A stretch of 64,000 bases of DNA from Nocardia transvalensis. Its GTDB lineage: Bacteria; Actinomycetota; Actinomycetes; Mycobacteriales; Mycobacteriaceae. Numbering within the stretch: the first letter of the stretch is position 1; every line of letters starts with the position of its first letter. The DNA lies in contig NZ_JADLQQ010000008.1 in assembly GCF_015477765.1 (NCBI RefSeq), positions 62,001-126,000 of the forward strand. The letters run 5' to 3'. The notes under the pieces are model-generated. The model saw nothing but the letters and a program-made list of their open reading frames with translations. It did no database searches and was not told the origin of the DNA. Of this stretch, positions 1 to 7,108 are shown one piece after another. A program made the translations under genes and the position numbers.

Positions 1-104
1 TGACGATCGATGTCCCGATCGTGCCCGTTGCCGAAGATCGTCGTTGACCTTCCCTGGTTCGCCGTTGAACCTTCGTCCGATGTCTGCTCATCGCCCTCGG
101 AGTC

Positions 105-638
105 TCACCTGTTACGACGGCGCGGGAGGCGGAAAGTCATCGGCGCGGGGTCGCGGAGTTGGATCCGTTCGCGGGGTGCGGCGAGCACGGCGATCAAGCC
201 GACGACGGGCAGCACAATCGTCCCGATGAGGCTGAGAGTGTAACTGCCCGTGGGCATATCGGCGGGCCTGTGCGCGACGTGATAGATCAGGTGCGGCACC
301 CCGAACACCAGCCAGCCCAGACCGGCGACGCGGGCCAGCAGACTGTCCCCGTAAACTAGAGCGGCCGCGGCCACGACCCCGAGCGCGAGGAAGAACGCAC
401 CCACATCGCCGGCCAGATGGTGGTTGTAGGGCCCGTCCGGCGAGACCCAGTTCAGGCCGAGCCCGGGATAACTGCGGAACCAGGCCGCCGGTGCCACGAC
501 CGCCCATAGGCCGGTGAACAGACCCACGAAGGCCAGGAATCCGACCGCGATTCGCGTGATCAGCCAGCGTCGGCGGTTGACGTCCAACCGCATCCGGACC
601 CGCAGATTCTCGCCCGCCCGCTCCACCGAGATACGCAT
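105..638 (-). CDS. Four-helix membrane protein of unknown function
   Basis: This 177-residue protein has a charged N-terminus of about 28 residues and four hydrophobic segments near residues 29-50, 76-96, 101-120 and 133-154, ending in an Arg-rich tail that should sit in the cytoplasm. The pattern fits a small integral membrane protein; no catalytic motif is visible. I start it at the ATG at 636-638, because the longer reading upstream runs through the antisense of fdhD and has shadow-type composition. A short palindrome at 662-674 lies just upstream. It follows fdhF-fdhD on the same strand after a gap of about 95 bases. Function not recognised. Confidence 0.7.
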   Translation of the reverse strand: MRISVERAGENLRVRMRLDVNRRRWLITRIAVGFLAFVGLFTGLWAVVAPAAWFRSYPGLGLNWVSPDGPYNHHLAGDVGAFFLALGVVAAAALVYGDSLLARVAGLGWLVFGVPHLIYHVAHRPADMPTGSYTLSLIGTIVLPVVGLIAVLAAPRERIQLRDPAPMTFRLPRRRNR

Positions 639-661
639 GGTCCCTCCCGTTCGCCGTGTCG

Positions 662-674
662 TACCGTCACGGTA
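662..674. promoter_or_regulatory. Short perfect inverted repeat upstream of the membrane-protein gene
   Basis: TACCGT and ACGGTA are separated by a single C, about 24 bases before the start codon at 638. This is a plausible operator half-site pair, but no regulator can be assigned from the sequence. Confidence 0.3.
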
Positions 675-733
675 AATCGGACCCGGGGGACGGACAAGAG
701 ACCACGGTCGGAGGCGGCGTGTCCGTCGGCGAG

Positions 734-1582
734 TCAGCCGTGCTGTCGTCGCCCGCCGACACCATTGGTGGCGGTGCTGAGCCGATGTGCGCCGGTGTAG
801 ACGTTCATGGTGTCGCCGCGCAGGAAACCGGCGAGGGTGAGGTCGGACTCGGCGGCGAGGTCGACGGCCAGGGAGCTGGGTGCCGACACCGCGCCCAGGA
901 TCGGGATACCGGCCATGACCGCCTTCTGAACCAGTTCGAAGGAGGCACGACCGCTGACGATGAGGACGAGATCGTGGGCCGGGACGCGGTTTTCGCGCAG
1001 GGCCCAGCCGATCACCTTGTCGACGGCGTTGTGTCGGCCGACATCCTCGCGGACCGCCAGCGCCGCGCCCTCGGCGGTGAACAATCCCGCCGCATGCAAT
1101 CCGCCGGTGGCGTCGAAAACGGTTTGGCGCGAACGCAACCGGTCGGGCAGGGCGGCGAGCACCTCGGCGTCGACCAGCGGTCCGTCGCCGGTGAGCGGAA
1201 ATCTGGTGCGGGTGCGGACCTCGTCGAGTGCGGTCTTGCCACACAGGCCGCAGGCGCTGGTGGTGAGGAAGTTGCGCGAAAGAATGGGTGCGGGCGTGCG
1301 CAATCGAATGTCGAGCACGTTGTAGGTGTTCTGCCCGTTCTCGTCGGTTCCCGCGCAGTAGCGGGCCGAGACGATGTCCTCGCGCGAGCCGATGATGTTC
1401 TCGCTCAACAGGAATCCGTGCGCGAGATCGATATCGCTGCCTGGGGTGCGCATGGTGACGGTCAGCGATTGCCCGTCGACGCGCAGCTCGAGGGGCTCCT
1501 CCACGGCGAGGGTGTCGGGCCGCCGGATCTGCCCGGCCGGGGAGATGCGCAGCGTCCTGCGGCGCGCGGTCACTCTGCTCAC
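734..1582 (-). CDS. fdhD: Formate dehydrogenase accessory sulfurtransferase FdhD
   Basis: FdhD carries sulfur from a cysteine desulfurase to the molybdenum cofactor of formate dehydrogenases in the cytoplasm. The 282-residue length is normal for the family. The conserved Cys-X-X-Cys motif appears as CGLC at residues 111-114, and the C-terminal half has the typical GREDVGRHNA-like segment (here VREDVGRHNAVDK) and ISGRASFE-like segment. I chose the GTG at 1580-1582, giving VSRVTARRRTLRIS; further upstream the frame is antisense-type sequence. It lies 73 bases downstream of the fdhF-type gene on the same strand, so the enzyme and its maturation factor are probably co-transcribed. Confidence 0.93.
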   Translation of the reverse strand: MSRVTARRRTLRISPAGQIRRPDTLAVEEPLELRVDGQSLTVTMRTPGSDIDLAHGFLLSENIIGSREDIVSARYCAGTDENGQNTYNVLDIRLRTPAPILSRNFLTTSACGLCGKTALDEVRTRTRFPLTGDGPLVDAEVLAALPDRLRSRQTVFDATGGLHAAGLFTAEGAALAVREDVGRHNAVDKVIGWALRENRVPAHDLVLIVSGRASFELVQKAVMAGIPILGAVSAPSSLAVDLAAESDLTLAGFLRGDTMNVYTGAHRLSTATNGVGGRRQHG

Positions 1583-1655
1583 GGCGTCACCTCGCTGGCG
1601 CTCGGTGCCGCCGTGAGCAGAGCACGCTGTGTTGATGGTTCGCTCGCAAGCTCGC

Positions 1656-3950
1656 TCACGCCGACGCCCGCTCCAGCCGGATGGTGACGGCCTTGGACAC
1701 CGGTGTGTTCGACCGTTCGGCCACATGATCCAGCGGCACGAGCGGATTGGTCTCGGGGTAGTAGGCCGCGGCGTTGCCGCGCGGGGTGGGGTAGCCGACC
1801 AAGCGGAAACCGCCGACGCGGCGTTCGGTGCCGTCGGTCCATTCGGAGACGAGGTCGACCAGGTCACCGTCGGCGAAGCCGAATGCCGCGATATCGTCCG
1901 GATGCACCAGGACGACCTTGCGGCCGTTGTGGATCCCGCGGTAACGGTCGTCGAGGCCGTAGATGGTGGTGTTGTACTGGTCGTGGCTGCGCAGCGTCTG
2001 CAGGATCAGGCGGCCCTCGGGGACCGGCAGCCACCGCAGCCCGTTCACGGCGAAATTGGCCCTCCCCGAGGGCGTGCGGAACTCGCGGGCGTCGCGCGGC
2101 GGATGCGGCAGCTGGAAGCCGTTGCGGTCGCGCACCTTCCGGTTGTAGTCGGCGCAGCCGGGCACGACCCGGGCGATGGCGTCACGGATGGTGTCGTAGT
2201 CGCGCCGGAAGGTCTCCCACGGCACCGGATGGCCTGGGCCGAACAGCTCCCGGGCCAGCTCGCACACGATGGCGACCTCGCTGCGCAGCTGATCGCTCAC
2301 CGGGGCCAGCCGCCCGGTGGACAGATGCACCATCGACATCGAATCCTCCACCGACACCTGCTGTTTCACCCCGTCCTGCAGGTCCAGATCGGTGCGGCCC
2401 AGGGTGGGCAGGATCAGCGCGGTGCGGCCGTGCACCACGTGGCTGCGGTTCAGTTTGGTCGACACCTGCACGGTCAGCGCGCAATTGCGCAGCGCCGCCT
2501 CGGTGACCTCGGTGTCGGGGGTGGCGGAGACGAAATTGCCGCCCATGCCGAAGAACACCTTCGCCCGGCCGTCGCGCAGGGCACGGATGGCATCCACGGT
2601 GTCGAAGCCGTGCGCGCGGGGGCTGGCGATACCGAACTCGGAATCCAAGGCGGCCAGGAAGGTTTCGGGCATCTTCTCCCAGATGCCCATGGTCCGGTCG
2701 CCCTGGACGTTGGAGTGCCCGCGCACCGGGCACACCCCGGCACCCGGTTTGCCGATCATGCCGCGCATCAGCAGCAGATTGGTGATCTCCTCGATGGTGG
2801 CCACGCCGTGACGCTGCTGGGTCAGGCCCATCGCCCAGCACACGATCGTCGCTTCGGAATCGGCGAGTTGCTGTGCGGTGCGCTCGAGTTGATCGCGGGA
2901 CAGACCGGTCGCCTCCTCGACCACGGCGAGATCGACTGAGCGCATCTGCTTTTCGTACTCGGCGAACCCGGCGGTGTGTGCGTCGACGAATGCCCGATCG
3001 ACCACGGTTCCGGGTGCGCGGTCCTCGGCCTCGAACAGCAGCTTCGCCAGTCCCTGGAACAGGGCCATATCGCCGCCGAGGCGGATCTGCAGGAAGTCGT
3101 CGGCAATGGTGATACCGGTGGTCAGGCCCTTCAGCGTCTGCGGGTCGCGGAAGCCGATCAGACCGGTTTCCGGCAGCGGGTTGACCGCGATCACCGTGGC
3201 GCCGTTGGCCTTTGCGGTGCCGAGCGCGGACAGCATGCGGGGGTGGTTGGTGCCCGGGTTCTGCCCGGCCACGATGATCAGGTCCGCCGCGGCGAAATCG
3301 TCGATCGAGACCGAGCCCTTGCCGATGCCGATCGAGGAGGTCAGCGCGGTGCCGGAGGATTCGTGGCACATATTCGAACAGTCCGGCAGGTTGTTGGTGC
3401 CGAAGCTGCGCACCAGCAGCTGATAGAGGAAGGCCGTCTCGTTGGCGGTGCGGCCGGAGGTGTAGAACACCGCTTCGTCGGGCGAGTCCAGGCCACGCAA
3501 GGTCTCGGCGACGAGGCGGTAGGCGTCGTCCCAGGCGATGGGGGAGTAGTGGGTGTCGCCCGGGCGCAGCACCATCGGATGGGTGAGCCTGCCCTGCTGG
3601 CCGAGCCAGTAACCGGACTTGGTGGCCAGCTCCTCGATCGAATGCCGGGCGAAGAACTCCGGGGTGACCGTGCGCAGCGTCGCCTCCTCGGCGACGGCCT
3701 TGGCGCCGTTCTCACAGAATTCGGCGGGCCGGCGATGTCCGGTCGGTTCCGGCCAGGCGCAACCGGGGCAGTCGAAGCCGTGCCGCTGATTGACCCGCGC
3801 CAGCGTCCGCGCGGTGCGGATCACGCCCATCTCCTCGACCGCGCGGGTCAGCGAGACGGCCACCGCCTCCACGCCCGCGGCCCGATCCTTCGGCGGCGTG
3901 ACGCTCACCTGCGTTTCGTCGATATCCCCTGTCGGCGCGTTGCGGTGCAT
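1656..3950 (-). CDS. fdhF: FdhF/YdeP-family molybdopterin oxidoreductase (putative formate dehydrogenase)
   Basis: This 764-residue protein belongs to the molybdopterin-guanine-dinucleotide oxidoreductases of the FdhF/YdeP type. Visible features are the N-terminal CPGC, the central DCSNMCHESSG segment (Cys in the region where some formate dehydrogenases carry selenocysteine), a GQNPGTNHPR cofactor-binding stretch, and a C-terminal dinucleotide-binding domain with the HSHDQYNT-like segment LRSHDQYNT. The ATG at 3948-3950 is preceded by GGAGGA at suitable spacing, so it is preferred over the in-frame codon 12 residues upstream. The pair with fdhD matches the mycobacterial fdhF-fdhD arrangement. 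The substrate is not proven; YdeP-type relatives are linked to acid resistance rather than formate oxidation. Confidence 0.87.
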   Translation of the reverse strand: MHRNAPTGDIDETQVSVTPPKDRAAGVEAVAVSLTRAVEEMGVIRTARTLARVNQRHGFDCPGCAWPEPTGHRRPAEFCENGAKAVAEEATLRTVTPEFFARHSIEELATKSGYWLGQQGRLTHPMVLRPGDTHYSPIAWDDAYRLVAETLRGLDSPDEAVFYTSGRTANETAFLYQLLVRSFGTNNLPDCSNMCHESSGTALTSSIGIGKGSVSIDDFAAADLIIVAGQNPGTNHPRMLSALGTAKANGATVIAVNPLPETGLIGFRDPQTLKGLTTGITIADDFLQIRLGGDMALFQGLAKLLFEAEDRAPGTVVDRAFVDAHTAGFAEYEKQMRSVDLAVVEEATGLSRDQLERTAQQLADSEATIVCWAMGLTQQRHGVATIEEITNLLLMRGMIGKPGAGVCPVRGHSNVQGDRTMGIWEKMPETFLAALDSEFGIASPRAHGFDTVDAIRALRDGRAKVFFGMGGNFVSATPDTEVTEAALRNCALTVQVSTKLNRSHVVHGRTALILPTLGRTDLDLQDGVKQQVSVEDSMSMVHLSTGRLAPVSDQLRSEVAIVCELARELFGPGHPVPWETFRRDYDTIRDAIARVVPGCADYNRKVRDRNGFQLPHPPRDAREFRTPSGRANFAVNGLRWLPVPEGRLILQTLRSHDQYNTTIYGLDDRYRGIHNGRKVVLVHPDDIAAFGFADGDLVDLVSEWTDGTERRVGGFRLVGYPTPRGNAAAYYPETNPLVPLDHVAERSNTPVSKAVTIRLERASA

Positions 3951-4081
3951 GACCCTATCGTCCTCCTCCCGTCGGAAACCCGGCAATCGGGCGGATCTCG
4001 CCCCGGATCCGGTGTTGTCGCGGCAGGATCGATGCGATCGCCGGGTGGTCGCTCCCCGGTACTCGAGGACCAGGACGACAG

Positions 4082-4486
4082 ATGCAGATGATCAAGAAAA
4101 TCGGGCTGGCGGGTGCGCTCGGCGCGGCGGCCGTCGCCCTCGCCGCCCCACAGCCCGCCGAGGCCGCCGTCTCCCGGCTCGGTGCGCTGCCCAACTTGGC
4201 CTTCGGCTCGGCCACCAATTACGGCACCGGCTGCCATTACACGCTGCAGGCCTTCGTCACCGAACCGGTCGGGCGCGTCGCCTTCTTCGACAACGGCCGG
4301 CTGATCGGCTGGTCCCGGCCGGGCGGTGCGTATGCGCTGATCGACTGGGTTCCGGCCGCCGAGGGTCGGCACATCCTGGCCGCCGTCCAGGAGGACCAGT
4401 CGCCCGATATCCCGGCGGCCACCCTGAAACTGTCCGTCGGGCGGGGTATCGACATATTGGGCGCCTGCAACGTCTTCGGCGGCTGA
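4082..4486 (+). CDS. Small secreted protein with one probable disulfide
   Basis: The 134-residue product starts with a classical Sec signal peptide: MQMIKK, a hydrophobic Ala/Gly/Leu core, and AEA at 26-28 as a likely signal peptidase I site. The mature part is about 106 residues with only two cysteines (about C51 and C129), suggesting a single disulfide, and alternates hydrophobic residues as in a beta sandwich. The reading VGRVAFFDNGRLIGWS is reminiscent of bacterial Ig-like folds, but this is only an impression. It is divergent from fdhF across about 130 bases. Function unknown; secretion is the supported part. Confidence 0.75.
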   Translation: MQMIKKIGLAGALGAAAVALAAPQPAEAAVSRLGALPNLAFGSATNYGTGCHYTLQAFVTEPVGRVAFFDNGRLIGWSRPGGAYALIDWVPAAEGRHILAAVQEDQSPDIPAATLKLSVGRGIDILGACNVFGG

Positions 4487-4516
4487 GCACAGGCTCGGAC
4501 CTGCTGGATACGCAAA

Positions 4517-4559
4517 GGCTCGGCGGATTCCGCACCTCGCGGGCGCAATCCACCGAGCC
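4517..4559. terminator. Bidirectional stem-loop between convergent genes
   Basis: A 13-base stem (left arm 4517-4529, right arm 4547-4559, one mismatch) with a 17-base loop lies between the stop codons of the secreted-protein gene (+) and the MFS gene (-). Position and symmetry fit a shared terminator without a strong U tract, common in actinobacteria. Confidence 0.6.
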
Positions 4560-4575
4560 TGGCTCGCGAAGAGCC

Positions 4576-6012
4576 CTACACGGCGGCCGGGATCAGCTCC
4601 GCCTCTTCGGCCTCGGCCTCCGAGCCGCGATCCTCGGGGCGCAGGCCCAGCAGCGCGGACAGAATCGTCGCGGCACAGGCGCCCGCGCCGACCCAGAACG
4701 CCACCGTGAACTGGCCCTCCTGCGGCAACGGCAGGTGAGGGAGCAGTTTGGCGGTCAGCAGGGTGGTGATGATGGCGCTGCCCAGCGAGCTGCCGACGGT
4801 GCGGGAGATGGAGTTGATGCCGTTGGCGATGCCGCTCTGGTGGTGCGGCACCGCACCGGCGATCAGCGCGGGCATGGCCGCATACGCCAGGCTGATGGCC
4901 GCGCCGACGATGACACCGGCCCAGATCACCGAGCTGGTGGCGTCGTGGGCCAGCGCCAGCCAGGCGAATCCGATCGTGCCGACCAGGCCGGCCAGCGCCA
5001 GCACCAGACGGCCGCCGAACCGGCCGACGAGGATGCCGCCGATCGGGGCGGCCACCATCGACGCCAGCGCCGTGGGCAGCAGGTATTCGACCGAGGCCCG
5101 CAGGATCGAGGCCTCGAAGCCGTAGCCGGCCACATGCTTGGGCATCTGAGCCAGATACGAGATGCCCATGAACAGCAGGAACATCGCGAAGCCGACGAAC
5201 ATGCCGGACAGGTTGGTGAACAGCACCGGGCGGTGGGTGAACATCTGCAGATCGACCAGCGGAGCCGACACCTTGCGCTCGGTGAGCACCCAGAGCACGG
5301 CGAACACGACCGAGGCGGCGAAGCAGCCCAGCGTGGCCGCCGAGGTCCAGCCCCACTCGTGGCCCTGCGAGATCGGCAGGAGCAGCAGCACCAGGAACGC
5401 GCCCAGGGTGATCGCGCCGGGCAGATCGACGCTGCCCGGATGCCGCTTACCGGTGGCCGGGACCGCGACCGCGGCCGCGATCAGCGCCACCACCGACAAG
5501 ACCGCGGTGAACCAGAACACGATGTGGTAGTTCGGGTCGCTGCCCTTGGTCAGCAGGCCGGTGGCCACCAGGCCCAGGCCGCCGCCGAAGCCCAGCGTGC
5601 CGCTCACGATCGCCATCGAGTGGTGCAGGCGCTCGTGCGGGATCTCCTCGCGCAGCATGGCCAGCGCGAGCGGGAAGATCGCGGTGGCCACACCCTGCAG
5701 CGTCCGGCCGACCAGGAGCACGCCCAGCGAGGTCGCCAGCGCCGAGACGGCCGAGCCGATCGCGGCGACCACCAGCACGGCCAGCAGCGTGGGCTTCTTG
5801 CCGTACAGGTCGCCGATGCGTCCCAGCAGCGGGGTGCACACCGCCGCGGCCAGCAGCGTCGCGGTGGTCACCCAGCTCACCGACGTCGTGGACACCTGCA
5901 GTTTGGTGGCGATCAGGCCCAGGATCGGGACCGCCTGGGTCTGCATGACCGTCACGATCATCGCCGCGAACGCCAGGACGCCGGTCAGCAGCGAACCTTT
6001 CCGTTCCTTCAC
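4576..6012 (-). CDS. DHA2-type MFS drug exporter (EmrB/QacA family)
   Basis: This 478-residue integral membrane protein has the repeated hydrophobic segments of the 14-helix DHA2 branch of the major facilitator superfamily. The GRIGDLYGKK loop after helix 2 is the family motif A, and helix 5 has a G-rich motif C-like stretch (SGTLGFGGGLGLVATG). Such proteins export drugs or lipophilic compounds using the proton gradient. I start at the GTG at 6010-6012, preceded by GGAGGT, although a longer TTG-initiated reading reaches 6057, which would place the start inside the palindromic control region. It is divergent from a MarR regulator, which probably represses it. Confidence 0.85.
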   Translation of the reverse strand: MKERKGSLLTGVLAFAAMIVTVMQTQAVPILGLIATKLQVSTTSVSWVTTATLLAAAVCTPLLGRIGDLYGKKPTLLAVLVVAAIGSAVSALATSLGVLLVGRTLQGVATAIFPLALAMLREEIPHERLHHSMAIVSGTLGFGGGLGLVATGLLTKGSDPNYHIVFWFTAVLSVVALIAAAVAVPATGKRHPGSVDLPGAITLGAFLVLLLLPISQGHEWGWTSAATLGCFAASVVFAVLWVLTERKVSAPLVDLQMFTHRPVLFTNLSGMFVGFAMFLLFMGISYLAQMPKHVAGYGFEASILRASVEYLLPTALASMVAAPIGGILVGRFGGRLVLALAGLVGTIGFAWLALAHDATSSVIWAGVIVGAAISLAYAAMPALIAGAVPHHQSGIANGINSISRTVGSSLGSAIITTLLTAKLLPHLPLPQEGQFTVAFWVGAGACAATILSALLGLRPEDRGSEAEAEEAELIPAAV

Positions 6013-6043
6013 GCACACCTCCGGATACTTGAACGCAAATAAG

Positions 6044-6074
6044 TTTGAAGTATTCAAGCATCTAATGCTTCAAA
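6044..6074. promoter_or_regulatory. Nested palindromic operator between the exporter and marR
   Basis: The 99-base divergent gap is unusually AT-rich and holds three inverted repeats: TTGAA-GTA-TTCAA (6045-6057), AAGCAT-CTA-ATGCTT (6056-6070), and outer arms TTTGAAG / CTTCAAA (6044-6050 and 6068-6074). Two adjoining symmetrical sites of this size are what a dimeric MarR protein would bind to control both genes. Confidence 0.65.
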
Positions 6075-6111
6075 GTTCGCGGCTGTCAATCGTGGAGGTA
6101 GGATCGCCGCT

Positions 6112-6552
6112 ATGAGCCCGGCCACAACGCAGAGCACGCTGGCATTGTTGATCGCCCGATTCGTGACCGCGTACATGCACGATTTCCTGTCCGCGGCCGA
6201 GGAGCACGGGCTGACGCTGACACAGGCCAAGCTGCTCCTGGCGTTGAACGAGCCGCCGGGTGAGCTGCCCATGCGGGTATTGGCGGGCCAGCTGGCCTGT
6301 GATCCGTCCAACTTGACGGGTGTGGCCGATCGCATGGAGACGCGCGGGCTGCTGCGGCGCGCGGTCAACCCGGCGGACCGCCGGGTGAAATATCTCGCCG
6401 CCACCGACAAGGGCCGCGAACTCGCCGCGCAGATCCGTGCCGCTCAGGTCCGCACCTACAAGGCGCTGGCCGAGCTGACCTCGGAGGAGGAGGGGTTGCT
6501 CGAGGGCATGCTGGAGCGTTTGGTGCCGAAGCTGGAGGCTCGGGAGGACTGA
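6112..6552 (+). CDS. MarR-family transcriptional regulator
   Basis: This 146-residue winged-helix protein carries the MarR DNA-binding core: a recognition region LAGQLACDPSNLTGVADRME, then the wing RRAVNPADRRVKYLAATDKG with the conserved DRR-K segment, and a C-terminal dimerization helix. MarR proteins are dimeric repressors released by small aromatic or drug-like ligands. It is divergent from the DHA2 exporter with a palindrome-rich gap between them, so it most likely represses the exporter and itself. The ATG at 6112 gives the normal family length. Confidence 0.9.
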   Translation: MSPATTQSTLALLIARFVTAYMHDFLSAAEEHGLTLTQAKLLLALNEPPGELPMRVLAGQLACDPSNLTGVADRMETRGLLRRAVNPADRRVKYLAATDKGRELAAQIRAAQVRTYKALAELTSEEEGLLEGMLERLVPKLEARED

Positions 6553-6586
6553 GCCCAGCGACAAGCACGCGGAATCAGTCCATCAT

Positions 6587-6607
6587 TCCGGCATGTTTTC
6601 GGCCGGA
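6587..6607. terminator. Short hairpin between convergent marR and hxlR-type genes
   Basis: TCCGGC (6587-6592) pairs with GCCGGA (6602-6607) around a T-rich 9-base loop, in the 55 bases between two convergent stop codons. It resembles the larger hairpin at 26520-26560 in sequence and loop, and is flanked by the near-repeats GGAATCAGTCC (6571) and GGATCAGTCCG (6605). Confidence 0.45.
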
Positions 6608-7108
6608 TCAGTCCGTCGTGAATCGCCCTGTGGCCAGGGCGCTTTCGCGGAGGTGATCGGGGAAGCCCGGACCCAGATGAGCGGACATCTCGCTGTGGCG
6701 CAGGGGTTCGCGGCAGTGGGCGCACACCACCTCGGCGTGGGTGTCGTGCTCGCAGGCGGTGTGGTGCAGCACGACCGGGGCACCGGATTCGGCGGTGAGC
6801 CAGCGATCACCCCAGCTCATGATCGCGGCCAGGACCGGGAAGAAGTCGCGGCCCTTGTCGGTCAGCCGGTATTCGTAGCGGGGCGGGCGGTCCTGGTACC
6901 GCACGCGCGTGAGCATGTCCTCCTCGACCAGGCGGTTGAGGCGCTGGGTGAGGACGTTGCGGCTGAGCCCGAGCACCTTTTCGAAATCGTCGAATCGCGT
7001 GGTGCCGTAGCACGCTTCGCGCAGCACCAGCGGTGTCCACCAGTCGCCGATGAGGTCGACGGTGCGGGCCACCGAACAGGGCCAGTTCGCGAATGTCGTG
7101 CGCTTCAT
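6608..7108 (-). CDS. HxlR-family transcriptional regulator
   Basis: The 166-residue protein has the HxlR winged-helix signature: CSVARTVDLIGDWWTPLVLRE, then RFDDFEKVLGLSRNVLTQRLNRLVEEDML and the basic wing. The C-terminal part carries CEHDTH and CAHC, a Cys/His cluster found in one subgroup of the family that could bind metal. I start at the ATG at 7106-7108 (MKRTTFANW), which overlaps the stop of the preceding molybdopterin gene by four bases; the longer reading is not needed. Translational coupling suggests it reports on or controls the upstream oxidoreductase. Confidence 0.85.
   Translation of the reverse strand: MKRTTFANWPCSVARTVDLIGDWWTPLVLREACYGTTRFDDFEKVLGLSRNVLTQRLNRLVEEDMLTRVRYQDRPPRYEYRLTDKGRDFFPVLAAIMSWGDRWLTAESGAPVVLHHTACEHDTHAEVVCAHCREPLRHSEMSAHLGPGFPDHLRESALATGRFTTD

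Noticed and set aside
1..104. A short plus-strand frame at the left edge
   Set aside because: The frame from position 10 overlaps the antisense of the membrane-protein gene, is Ser/Arg-rich and has no ribosome binding site; nothing else is visible in the first 104 bases.
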